A stretch of DNA of 64,000 bases from Branchiostoma floridae (taxonomy: Eukaryota > Chordata > Leptocardii > Amphioxiformes > Branchiostomatidae), in the NCBI RefSeq assembly GCF_000003815.2, contig NC_049983.1, positions 11,251,410-11,315,409 on the forward strand, written 5' to 3'. Below the pieces are notes generated by a model. That model made no database searches and was not told the DNA's origin. It saw only the letters and a program-made list of their open reading frames with translations. Each line of letters begins with the position of its first letter. Positions within the stretch are counted from its first letter, which is position 1. The translations under genes and the position numbers were made by a program. Shown one piece after another: positions 33,506-44,520 of this stretch.

Positions 33506-34627
33506 CTGAACGAGAGGGATGAGGGGATTTTTCAAATGCGCTAGACTCTTTCCCATTTGCCACAGCAAGATCTGCTTGGAGATTAACAACAGACAGCGTG
33601 TTTGACAGAAAGCGTATGCAGAGAATATCGACTGATTCTACGTCAAAAGTACTCTCTTAAAGATTAAGTGCTAGGTCATACAAGTAGCAGCTTTGATTTA
33701 GCACCGACTTTATGTTACATTGTCAGCTCCCACATGTTCTTTATATCACGTGATATTGTGGCTCACATATACAGTCAGGATTTCAGTTCTACTAATTGAC
33801 AGCTTACAATTCTTATTGAATGTAGAAGAAACACATCGCAACATTGTTACTCCTAAAATATTGTGTAGAAATGCAACATTCCATCACTTGGCTTTCCTTT
33901 GTTTTACAAAGGAAATCATTGATCATCACCCTCATCCAACCTCACAAACTACTCTGTATTTCACAAGATTTCTTCCTTCAAAACGTACGAATACAAACAT
34001 GTTTACTTTGAACACAGGAAAATATGTGCAGAAGAAAAGATGAGACACATGTTCGCAGTACATATTGTAGCCAGAACTTTGCCTCTATCGCCTCAGGCCA
34101 TGGTTGTTTTTGTCTTTTCCTCATTGGTAAGCGTGACGTCCGGCCCTGTGATAACAAGAGGGGAAAGATGTGTCAACATGGTACTGATGTTGACCTTTCA
34201 GTAAGGTGCTATTCTATATGTAACCGCAAGGCAGCGAGTTGGGCAGATTGAAGATATGAGCATTTCCTTCGTAAAGATGTGATCCCAGCTCTAGTAAAAT
34301 TTCAACAATCTCGGGCAAACTCTTGATAAAGAAAGAGCAGATTTTTTTAGACTTGTCTGAGATACAGCAACAGGCACAGTTCAGCGAACTCTTTCATATG
34401 GCCAGGACCTATATCATTTGGTGACTTTTAAGGTCCAGACATTCTATACGATTGTGGAATGATTTGTCTGCAACCTCAATCCGTGAAAAATGAATACCTT
34501 TTCAGTATAACAAATGAATTGTCTGTTATTTTTCCACCGTTTGATATTTGTGCAATGTAATCTTCTATGTGAAAATGCTTTCATTGGTTGCCTCTGCAAT
34601 AGGTTGTTGACTCTCATGGACCAGAAA

Positions 34628-34727
34628 NNNNNNNNNNNNNNNNNNNNNNNNNNNNNNNNNNNNNNNNNNNNNNNNNNNNNNNNNNNNNNNNNNNNNNNNN
34701 NNNNNNNNNNNNNNNNNNNNNNNNNNN
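34628..34727. other. Assembly gap (100 N)
   Basis: Standard 100-N gap between the candidate tail exon and the transmembrane exon. An additional tail exon could be hidden here. Confidence 0.9.
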
Positions 34728-35494
34728 ATGTTTGATATCTAACCTGTTTAGCTTGAAAAGTAGCACGTTACGCTCTGTCCATATTTTAGTCAGTGCCAAC
34801 TCATACGCACGTTCAAACTTTGAGAAGCATCACTCCTAAGCTGACAAATATTCTATCCAATCATTCACACGTGTTCGATCGATTGGCAAAGCAAATGGGC
34901 ACAACATAACGGTCTAGAGAAATGCAATTTGAGTGAGGGGCACAAGAAAATTAGCAAGATTCATTTTGTAGACAAAGCAATCTGGTGATTGGCCTATCAT
35001 TGGCCTATTTCCAAAGCATTTCAACCCTTTTTTTAGCACGATTGGTTTGTAGACAATCTGGTGTTAAGTATGATTGGCCTATTTTCAACGCTATTCATCC
35101 GTGTATGCTAATGATTCAGATAACGCAGCAAGCAAGCAGCCAATCGGATTGCTCTGGGAATTCTATGTACCTGCTCCTGTCATGTCCTCCAGTCTTACGC
35201 CTTTGGGGGTCCTGGCAACGAAAAGTGGGGACTACTTCACATTGTGTTACCAAAATAACAAAAATCAAACAAAAGGACAAATGAAAACAAAATGAAAGTA
35301 ACACACCAAGGAACGAATACGGTCTAAGATGCATGGATAGCCAGCGGTAAATTCAAGCATATATTTCGGCTGATAAGGTAGAACTCATGGGCTGAAACAG
35401 TGTTGTTTCCTATTGGACATCAAAAATTGTCTTCAGTTCTTTTGCATTCATACTTAGAGTAAAAAAAAGTTTATTCCAGACCTCCTCAGTGGCA

Positions 35495-35585
35495 CTGACG
35501 AAAGATAGTGGACATTATCTGAAACGTCTGTTTTCAAAGTCATATCCAGTTGCTTGAGTAACTGCTTTTGGCGTATCTTGATTAT
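35495..35585. repeat. Dispersed repeat fragment (copy 1)
   Basis: Contains TCTGAAACGTCTGTTTTCAA and then AGTCATATCCAGTTGCTTGA. The same sequence appears inverted at about 41840-41905, and TATCCAGTTGCTTGAGTAA recurs in the hairpin at 63002-63074. The pattern fits the 3' end of a retroelement; the family was not identified. Confidence 0.6.
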
Positions 35586-35677
35586 TACCTGGATGTCCAA
35601 CCTTTATCGACGATCCTGTTATATATCTGTGTACACTCAGTGGGAGTAACTTCTTTTTGGCTTATAACGTTATATAC

Positions 35678-35838
35678 CTGTTAAGGGTAGCGGCGCGGGC
35701 CTTCCGGCGCCACAGAACGGCACCGACGATGACGGCCGCCACCAGCACCAGCCCGGCCACAAGGATAGCGGGCCACCACCCAACCTTCCGGCCAGGCAGA
35801 GCAGGGTCGTCCTTCTGGTCAATTTGGTTTTGACGGAA
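35678..35838 (-). CDS. Juxtamembrane and transmembrane exon of the Kunitz receptor
   Basis: 161 nt, phase 0 in and phase 2 out. Encodes an acidic/proline juxtamembrane stretch, a hydrophobic helix of about 20 residues (ILVAGLVLVAAVIVGAVL) and a positive stop-transfer WRRKARAATLN. This fixes the protein as type I with the Kunitz domains outside the cell. Confidence 0.88.
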
Positions 35839-38800
35839 CTACACAGAGAAACAAGACACAAAATTATAGAGATTATAGTGTTGGCTGTGCATTGTTTTAT
35901 GCTGCAAAAAGAAGATCCAACGACATGATAACAAGAACAGTACTACAATGGACCCTAATGGGGAGTAGAAACATTAAGAACGGTCTAGAATCTTCTGGCA
36001 ACCACACAAAGAACTACATCCAAAGAGTATCCCAGGAAATGAATTCGAAGAGCTTTTGTTACCGTGCTACATACCGGGACTGGCGTTAAGAGTTACAAAT
36101 AATTGATATCATCATACACGGCTTTTGGATAAATGCTTTCATAATACCGAAAAATGTAGAAAGCATTGGGGGAAAAAAATTGTCGTGGAGATGTTGGAAA
36201 TGACTACATTTCTAGAGTTAGCTATTTATCTCATTCTTTTAGCTCAAAAAAGTATTTCTCATGAAAAGCTTGATTATTACAAAATATGTGATAGTGATGA
36301 GTAAAACCTTTGTCTCATTTTTTCATTTCTCATGAAAAGCTTGATTATTACAAAATATGTGATAGTGATGAGTAAAACCTTTGTCTCATTTTTTCGCCAA
36401 CAAGGATTTTCATTCTTCTTCTGGAGAATAAATGTGATAGCAACCCCTTTATCACATTTATTCTCCATAGAGAGATCCAGAAACTTTCTTCTGGAGAATA
36501 AATGTGATAGCAACCCCTTTATCACATTTATTCTCCAGAAGAAGATTGTAGTAACACTTATTTGGTGAATTAATGTGATATAAAAACCTAAATCCTTTAT
36601 CACATCTTTTTCAGTTATCACGACATTTTTTTATATACTTTTCAGTGCTAAATAAATGTGATAAATAATCAGGTCTACATTTCTGGTATAATCGAACCTC
36701 TCATACGGTGATTGTGAATGATGAAAGTGATAATTAATGATAAAAGATAGTATCATCTTGACACAAAAATAACGGCTATATACAGTATTTGGCAGAAAGA
36801 TGACGAAGCGAAGGTGCCTACCAAGTTCATCCTTGTCCTGTCGATAGTCTCGAACATGCAGGCGCTCTGGCAGTCGTACAGGGACATGAAGTTGTTCTTG
36901 TTGCCGCCGCAGCCGGTGAAGGTGAACACGTCACACTTGGAGGTGGTCGGGTCGTAGAAGTAGCGCTGGAAGGACGACTGGCAGTTTCCCTTCTCCACCG
37001 GCATGGAGCACGTGGCATGGATGTGGTCTAAGATGTGGTAAAAATGGCTGAGTGAATAACATGTTTGTAAAAATTTTTAAGGTCGGGCGGGGTCGTAGAA
37101 GTAGCGCTGGAAGGACGACTGGCAGTTTCCCTTCTCCACCGGCATGGAACAGGTGGCGTGGATGTGGTCTAAGAACAGGTGTGGTAAAAATGGCTGTGTG
37201 AATAACATGTTTGTAACATTCTTGTACAATTTTATGTTTCAACCGTACCACAGGTTTGGGTTGAAATATATTGTTTTTCCTTATGATTCTTCTTCTTCTC
37301 CCATCAAATTTTCAAATCGATTCATCGCTGTCATTCCAAGTTCGGCCAAACGACCTGAAATTTGTATAAGGGTAGAGCGTGCAAATGGTTGGTATGGTTA
37401 ACCATATATAATTGCCTTTTTCAGTAGGATGAACTTCTAATTTAAAGAAAAAATTGTACTTTTTGTTTGCTTTAAGACTAAGACAATGACAATGTGTTAC
37501 TGCGCCCAAGTTAACAATCCATCTTAACTGTACCACATTTAAAAAGCAAAATAAACTTGATTGTTAAAACATACTAGTATTAGCAATACCGATAATAATA
37601 TGAAACAATGGATACAGCTCGCTAACCCTCTTAGTCATGGGGTGATGTGATTTATATATCATCTTGAACATGCCAGTCAAACAAAGCTAGAAGCGCCTTG
37701 TGACTTCTATGTAGATTCGGGTAATTGTTTTAAATCTATAGTCAAGAGGAATCGACGGCGATCCCTTGAGTTCATCAGATCAAACTAAATTTAGATTGCA
37801 AATGTACTTATGCTCATCTGAAGAATTTTTTTAAGAAACCCACCTTCACAGACAGAATGGCAGTCCGCCATTGTCAGGAAGTTGTTCCTGTTCCCCTTGC
37901 AGCCGCCGTACACGAACTGGTCACACCGGCCCAGGGTCGGGTTGAAGAAGTAGCGGTTCTTCATGGCCTTGCACGGGCCCTTCTGGGCGGACATCAGACA
38001 GACGTCTCCCGTGACGGGGACCGGCGGGCGGGTCCGGGCCGGCTGATAGGGCTTGAGGGTCCCTTTCACTGCGGTATCCATGGCGTTTCGGAGTCGCGAC
38101 TCCAGAACGGGAGCTTCTAACACAAACATGAAATCCTTAGTAACTGAAGACTAGGAATGGAACAAATATCTCAATCTACCGTTTAAATGACAACCTTTAA
38201 ACTCTATACTTCTCTTTACTTTATACTTATTTTTTATCTTTATACTTAACACAAACTCAATGATTAAACATGAAAGGGTACTGCAGACACACCACATGAA
38301 CCACTTCTTCAAAGTTTGAATAATGTCGTGCTAGATGAAAGCATTTTCTTTCTTCAACTAGTTTAACTGTAATATCCAACACAAAGATTGGACTCACCCA
38401 AATTTCAAGTTAAGCATTTCCTTTCTTTTCTGACTTTCTTTGTTTTTCTTTCCATCTTTTTTTTCTGTACGTCTTCTACTTTCCTATCCTTTCTCTGTCT
38501 CTCCCTCTCACACTTACCGTTGACATCACTTGGCTTAACCTCTGCAGCACTGGCACACGTGGCCTCGCATTCTTGCATGGTGACGAAGTTGTTCCCGTTG
38601 CCCCTGCAGCCCCCGTAGGTGAACGACATGCACTTCTTCTCTTCAGAGTTGAAGAAGAAGCGCTGCACGGCGGCCTTGCAGATCCCCACCTTCATGGGTT
38701 CCAGACACACGTCGTCGTTCGCTCCCACGTCCGTCACAATCCTCCCTGTACGGTCAGTGGGGAAACAGTTACAGGGTTTCATACTGAAGCTGCAGGAATC

Positions 38801-41800
38801 AAGCAGAACCAGCCGGAATGAAGAATTTGCAAACTTCGTGCCACATTCGCGCGGGAAATTCCAATGGACCTAATACTTCTTCACACCAGTGGCGGAATGA
38901 GTCGGAATGTCGTCTGAGTGAAAATTCTTGTATGTTCATGGGTATTCGTAGTACATTCTAGAAATTCTGACTGCACTCCTGCAATTATTTGTGTTCATTC
39001 TTCTGGCTGGCCAGTTCTCCATTGGAGGAAATCAAAATGTTTCGAATAATGTTGCATAATAATGCATTTGAATGTCAACGGTAAGTCTTGTATGACAAGA
39101 ACATTTACAGAAGATCAAGACTAATATCTATGTAATAGCTTATAACATTGATAAAGAGTTCTATATACCTTGAGACTGATCACAATAGATCTTACAGAAT
39201 ACCATTACATCAAACAAAATCCGCTGTCAAGTGATTTTGCAGGTGCTTACGTATCACAACTTGAACTCTCATGTTCACCACATTTGCCTGCCCCCTTTTC
39301 TACCCACAAGGCAAATCATACCTTGTTCTTAAGACACTGTTAATTCTATCCGCATATATGTCCGATATAGTGATACAAAAATCTGATTTAGGCCAGCTTT
39401 AATTTAGTAGATAAATCCTTGTGTTGAGGCAGTGTTCAAGGAATGTAGAAGATAGTACGAAGGACCATTTGGTCAAAATGTGTTTTAGCAAAAGAGCTGT
39501 GTGAAGTCCTGTGTGCTCACAGCGAATGGGCTGCGTGCTCGGCGAACGACCTGTGTGCTCACAGCAAAGGGGATGCGTGCTCGGCGAACGAGCTGTGTGC
39601 TCACAGTGAAAGGGCTGTGTGCTCGGCGAAGTACCTGTGTGCTCACAGAGAAAGAGCTGTGTGATCACAGCAAAGGAGCTGCGTTCTCGGAGAAGGAGCT
39701 GTGCCTCACAGGAAAGGGGCTGTGTGCTCGGCGAACTTAGCTCCGCAGTGTGCTCACAGCGAAGGGGCTGTTACACCAGGCTGAAGCTGGCCGCTGATTG
39801 GTAGCCTCTTACCTGGAGCACCTGGATCCAGCCGCCGATTCGTCATTAGACAAAACAAAGCATCCCATTCCAAAATTCCTAATTTCCTTTAAAAGCTTAA
39901 ATGGATATCAAAAACTGCTGCACATTAATAATAACAGAAAGTATTATATCAACGATTAAGCACAAATAATAGACCCAATTGGGTGGCCAACTCCAGCCTG
40001 GTCTAAAATCGGCTGCCCGTTTACGGCTTGTAGAGCAATCTGCTACTTATCTAAACGTGACCCGTGAATTTTAAGACGAATTTAGATAGCGCATACCCTA
40101 ACGTATTCAAAACAAATATCAAATGTTACGGGCCGAATTTAATTAATGAACTAGAGGGGAATTAACTAATTGGAAATACCAAAACAAAGGGGGCGCTAAA
40201 ATACGCTGCCATACGGCTTGTAGGGCAATCTGCTACTTATCTAAACGTGGTCCGTGAACTTTTAAGACGAATCTAGATAGCTTATACCCCAACGTATTCA
40301 ATACAAGTATCAAATCTTACGGGTCGGATTTAATTGATGAACTAGAGGGGAGCTAATTGAGTTGAAGCAGTTTGGTCTATAAGAAATCGGCACTGAGCTC
40401 TAGTTCATTTAGTATATAAGCTATAAGTTCCTCTTAAATGTTAACGGGTCACGTTTAGATACGTTTAGATTGCCCTACAAGCCGTTTGGCAGCCGATTTT
40501 AGCCCCCCTTTGCTTGGGTATTTTCTATGAGTTAATTCCCCTCTAGTTCATTAATTAAATCCGGCCCGTAATATTTGATATTTGATTTGAATACGTCAGG
40601 GTTTGCGCTATCTAAATTCGTCTTAAAATTCACGGGCCACGTTTAGATAAGTAGCAGATTGCTCTACAAGCCGTATGGCAGCCGATTTTAGACCGGGCTG
40701 AAGTTGGCCGCCGATTGGGCCTATTATTTGTGCTTAATCGTTGATATAATACTTTCTGTTATTATATATAACGGATCCGTTACATATATTGGGTGGTAAA
40801 AGACAACATCCAGCAGTTCTTGATATCCATTTAAGCTTTTAAAGGATATTAGGAATTTTTAGTTTCTTCGAATGGGCGTCTGAATGATGCTATGTTTTGT
40901 CTATAAATGACGAATCGGCGGCTACCAATCGGCGGACAACTTCAGCCTGGTGCACACAGCTCCTTCGCCGAGCACTCAGCCCCTTTGCTGTGAGCACAGA
41001 GCTCCTTCGCTGAGCACGCAGCCCCTTTGCTGTGAGCGCACAGCTCTTTCGCTGAGCACGCAGCCCCTTTGCTGTGAGCACACAGCTCTTTCGCCGAGCA
41101 CGCAGCCCCTTTGCTGTGAGCACACAGCTCTTTCGCTAAAACACGTTTTGACCCAACGGTCCTTCGTAAGATAGAATGGGGTGTGATTACTAGTAGATCG
41201 CCACACTTTTCTGACATGCCGCACTTACGAGCAGACTGGGCCTTCCCCCCGCACGTTGCATGGCACCTCTTCCTGCTGTGGAACCGGTTGCTGTTCCCGC
41301 CACACCCGCCATACGCGAACTGATGACACTCCCCGCTACTGGTGTCGTAGTACCAGCGGCGGTGGCTGCCCTCACATGGGCCCGCGTCCGCTGCCAGGTC
41401 ACAGGCAACAACGCGCGAGCTGTCGTCTGAAACAATAGGTAGGTAAACGTTAGGTAGTCTTCAGACGTGTCAGCTGGATGACAAAAGAGAAGAATTTGGC
41501 CAAATAGGGACAAATATGTTTCGCCACCCGTCCGCTTTACGACGAATTGACAACAGAAGAACAATGGTTTGCCTTTCCCCGTCCGTACTGGGATATGAGG
41601 GGAATTTTCAAGCCAGTCTGTCTATGGGTCAGCCAGCACTGGCAGCTAGTATGTGTTTGAAGTATCCCTGTCGATACTCGTAAGCACAATAGTCTCGTTA
41701 ACTCGTACCTCTCACACATTTCTCCTTGTCATCCACCAAGGTAGCGACGTAGCCGCGGCAACACACTAGTTCCCCCTCCAGTCCTGTTTCCGTCGTTCTG

Positions 41801-44248
41801 CGTGAGAGAACAAATCTTGTAGATACATATGTCAAATATTACTTACTCAAGCAACTGTGTATGACTTTGGAAACGATCTGACGTTTCAGGTAGCATCCAC
41901 AAACTTGAGCAGATCTTGTAGATACAAGTATGAGTGCTCACAGTAAGTTTGGATGAAGGCAACCTGAAGCAACATACGTCACTGTTTCTCGTGAGTGAGC
42001 TCGATCGATGTTAGCCATAAGCTTCATGTTTCTATGATACACGACGAGTACAGACTCGAAGTTTCCCGTATAGGAGGACGCACAATCAGTTGGTTGTAAG
42101 CTGATACTATGTGATAGTTTAATTCTGGGAAGACATGAATGTTTTAAGTCTTCACGTTTTATTTTCCACTTGCTTGCCACAAGTCGTGTGCACGAAAAAA
42201 AAATACCCAGCCAACCCCACCCACCCTACCTTGACCCAACGATCTATTGATTCGTCCTCGACTTTAGAAGCAAGGAAGGACAAAGGAACAAATAACTTCA
42301 CTCATTCTTTAACCAGGGTGACGCCTGACCACTGCGTGCCTGGTGAAGTTCCAAAGGCCACGTTCCTATAATTTGTAATGAATTAGTAGATAATCAATGC
42401 GTCTGGCCTGACGTGTGCTCAAAGGGAAAGCCAAAGCAGGATATTGGTTACTTGGAAACCACTTGAAAATGGACCCTTTTTTGACGTTGCTGCGACGTAT
42501 TGGCGCCGTGTTACCTCATACTTGACCGTAACAGTTTACAAAAGGTGTATACAGGAAACGGTACAGAGACCGTGTCATGGCTGTAACGATTTCCACGCAA
42601 TCTGACATGTCCAAACTTGTTTGACAGGCTTTGTTTGTACAACTTGATCTTGCTTGTTTGTAACATTTACCAAACGTAAAGTACTTCCTTTGAATGAAGT
42701 TATGTTTTTTTTTTTTTGGCTGCACAATTTCTCATCCCTATGTAGAACTTTAGAATGGCTATCGCACCTACTGCACTTTTCTGTCAGATAGCTTTTTTTC
42801 TGATGGTTGATTACGATAGTCGAATGTATTTTTCTGTTGCTTTCAGCTTTGAATTTAGTATCTTAAACTGCGCTTGAAAACAAAGGCAGATACTACAGCA
42901 TTGTATACACCACTATATTCATACAGTTTCTAAGTGTCCTAATATCAAACGCCTACGCACTGATCGTTCCAGGTAGATTTTACGTTGCCAGTGTATCGTA
43001 GTCACTTCCTTTTGTCCGTGTACCGTAGGAAATAGCGTCCTTCTGACTCCGCGTTCAACTCAGGGGGAAACACTCATCATATAAACATACACAATGGGCC
43101 ATAAAAGCTGCTGAACTCTTGTGTAAATACAGCCAGGCGTAGGTGTATATACCTGTACTATGAGTGGGTGCGGATTTTGTCCACGCATTGACACGCCTAT
43201 TTGATGACTCACATGAAAACACCATTTTCTATCGTAACACTAATTCCATTTTAGGAATCGGCGAAAAGAGAACTCTTTATATTTGTATAGGCATATGCTT
43301 ATGAGAAATAACGTTAAAGAACACAGTACATTAGTCGAGAAAAGGACCAAGGTGACTCTGTGTGCTTGGCCCCCCAAAAAACTATCTTTAAGAACAATAT
43401 ATCTAAGATCAGAACGCATTGATAGAATCCTAAACCAACATAATAGGCTGTTTGATAAGAATCTATGTTCGCTCGGCAATAAATAGATGACCTCACCTTC
43501 GCCGATCCCTGATGTTTACTCTTATGTGTAACTTATAAACGTTCAAACCATGGTGCGACATTGCGATATCACCTTGTAACGTTAGTTTTCATGTACCACA
43601 TGAAAATAGGGTCTAGAATTGACTTTCAAGCAATTTAAGATTCCATTTTATAACGACGCATGATAGAATTCTATTTATCTCTCTAGATCTACTAGCATTC
43701 ATTTGTCACGGTGGTACAGGCATCCATCGGATCAGACCCACTGGGTGACTAAACTAAAGTCGTGGGCGACTTACTGACTAATACATTATGTCATTTGATC
43801 TTTGTTACGTACGCTGCAACTAAAAAGTTCCAGAATTAAATCCAGGACCATTTCCTACTTGAAAAAGTCGTTCCGACCTGGTACTGTGTGTGCTTTCAAA
43901 CTTGAATACCGACGTAGTTAAAACATAACACAGTTTAAGTGTAGTCACTAAATAGTAAACCATTTACGTCGACTTCAGTTCAACCGTAGACCAATGGCAA
44001 TGCTACAATCCGACGAAAGGCCAGCCTCATACTAATCTGTAGCTACTAGACATATAAAACTGCAATTTTGTGCAGATATAACGTTACATACCTGTACATA
44101 ACATTAGAAAACATGGCGTTATATGTATAATCATTAGTACTCCTTACCTCACGCGGCTGCACACATGTTTGCCATCAGGCTGCAGTGATTCTACACTGTA
44201 GAAGCTCAGGAGAGCGAAGAAAACACCGACAATTTTTACCGTCTCCAT
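35678..44248 (-). CDS. Type I membrane protein with four Kunitz protease-inhibitor domains
   Basis: Exons in transcription order: 44148-44248, 41709-41797, 41229-41426, 38518-38745, 37844-38116, 36822-37027, 35678-35838; all phases agree, giving 418 residues before the tail. The start METVKIVGVFFALLSFYSVES is a signal peptide. Then come HVCSRV and LVCCRGYVATLVDDKEKC, which resemble the end of an EMI domain. Four Kunitz domains follow, one per exon, each with six cysteines and the F/Y-x-Y/F-G-G-C core. P1 residues (after the second Cys) are Glu, Lys, Lys and Gln. The last exon has DQKDDPALPGRK, a WWPAILVAGLVLVAAVIV helix and WRRKAR stop-transfer residues. Domains 2 and 3 are expected to inhibit trypsin-like proteases at the cell surface, as SPINT1/SPINT2 do; the architecture differs from both. 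The tail beyond 35678 is unresolved. Confidence 0.9.
36254..36545. repeat. Direct duplication plus tandem hairpins
   Basis: A roughly 70-bp direct duplication (TTTCTCATGAAAAGCTTGAT .. GTCTCATTTTTTC) is followed by two near-identical palindromes (36418-36469 and 36489-36541). Each palindrome is TTCTGGAGAATAAATGTGAT, a short loop and its inverse. Related TAAATGTGATA words continue to about 36665. It looks like a nested small DNA element. Confidence 0.75.
36822..37027 (-). CDS. Kunitz domain 4 exon (P1 Gln)
   Basis: 206 nt, phase 1 in and phase 0 out. Reads TCSMPVEKGNCQSSFQRYFY, KCDVFTFTGCGGNKNNF and CQSACMFE. P1 is Gln, and the usual YGGC is TGC, so inhibition of trypsin-like proteases is doubtful. 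A broken copy of the first half of this exon lies just upstream in the same intron (37084-37218). Confidence 0.92.
37084..37218 (-). pseudogene. Broken partial duplicate of the Kunitz domain 4 exon
   Basis: A tandem copy, offset by 141 bp, of the acceptor and first half of exon 36822-37027. On the minus strand it keeps a TTCTTAG acceptor and reads ATCSMPVEKGNCQSSFQRYF with few changes, then runs YDPARP into a TAA stop. It lacks the last three cysteines and a donor, so inclusion would truncate the protein. Confidence 0.88.
37844..38116 (-). CDS. Kunitz domain 3 exon (P1 Lys) with Pro/Arg linker
   Basis: 273 nt, phase 1 in and out. A linker of about 40 residues (including QPARTRPPVPVTG) precedes VCLMSAQKGPCKAMKNRYFF, RCDQFVYGGCKGNRNNF and CHSVC. 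P1 is Lys and P1' is Ala, so this domain should be inhibitory. Confidence 0.93.
38518..38745 (-). CDS. Kunitz domain 2 exon (P1 Lys)
   Basis: 228 nt, phase 1 in and out. Reads VCLEPMKVGICKAAVQRFFF, then KKCMSFTYGGCRGNGNNF and CEATC. P1 Lys with P1' Ala is the classic arrangement for inhibiting trypsin-like serine proteases. The start was set at the acceptor ACCGTACAG because an upstream AG leads into a stop. Confidence 0.93.
39456..41168. mobile_element. Foldback-type DNA element with 6-bp target duplication
   Basis: The ends TACGAAGGACC and GGTCCTTCGTA are inverted repeats, abutted on both sides by AGATAG (39450-39455 and 41169-41174), a probable 6-bp target-site duplication. The arms are long and complex. 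Just inside each end lies a minisatellite of about 42 bp (GAGCTGTGTGCTCACAG.. with GGCTGCGTGCTCGGCGAA), at 39497-39780 and, inverted, 40960-41140. Inside those are inverted units carrying CGGCTTGTAGRGCAATCTGC. No transposase is encoded, so it would move in trans. It lies in the intron between the first and second Kunitz exons. Confidence 0.85.
41229..41426 (-). CDS. Kunitz domain 1 exon (P1 Glu)
   Basis: 198 nt, phase 1 in and out. Reads VACDLAADAGPCEGSHRRWYY, then a SGECHQFAYGGCGGNSNRF core and CHATCGG. All six cysteines are present. The residue after the second Cys is Glu, so inhibition of trypsin-like enzymes is not expected. Confidence 0.92.
41709..41797 (-). CDS. Kunitz receptor exon 2, EMI-like cysteine segment
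   Basis: 89 nt, phase 2 in and phase 1 out. Reads RTTETGLEGELVCCRGYVAT and LVDDKEKCVR. With HVCSRV from the first exon it gives the spacing C-x(n)-CCxGY-x(9)-C, which resembles the start and end of an EMI domain but is much shorter than one. Confidence 0.75.
44148..44248 (-). CDS. Kunitz receptor first coding exon, signal peptide
   Basis: Starts at the ATG whose complement is at 44246-44248. Encodes a hydrophobic leader (VKIVGVFFALLSFYSVES) and the first residues of the mature protein (LQPDGKHVCSRV), then a GTAAGG donor in phase 2. Confidence 0.88.
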
Positions 44249-44424
44249 GTCGAAGCTTTGAAAACACCTGTCGTTTGTAACGGCCAGTCGTCGCTCGCGC
44301 CTTAAGTGTAACTGTTTCTCTTCAACTGATTACCTACGTCAGTCAGGAACTATCCAATCGAAACGCAGGAATGCCTGGGACGCTGAAGATCATTGGCTGA
44401 GAATCACGCGACCTTTAAACCTGT

Positions 44425-44520
44425 CATACCATGTATTAGTGAAGCGTGCAAAACTGCACCAATCCACATATGTCATATCGTGTGTTAGTGAGGCGTGCAA
44501 AACTGCACCAATCCACATTC
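44425..44520 (-). promoter_or_regulatory. Duplicated CCAAT-bearing segment upstream of the Kunitz gene
   Basis: Two adjacent copies of a 49-bp unit (TGTCATAYCRTGTRTTAGTG then AGGCGTGCAAAACTGCACCA and ATCCACA), 180-270 bp upstream of the Kunitz start codon. Each copy carries one CCAAT box. Confidence 0.55.

Noticed and set aside
33505-33600. Extension of the candidate tail exon upstream to the acceptor CTCCAAGCAG
   Set aside because: That AG belongs to a fragment of MITE family 2, and the phase 2 entry from the transmembrane exon would meet a TAG within a few codons.
39501-39804. ORFs repeating KGLRARRTSCVLTAK-like units on both strands at 39501-39804 and 40890-41217
   Set aside because: These are translations of the minisatellite inside the foldback element. 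They have no start context or splice logic and appear in inverted copies.
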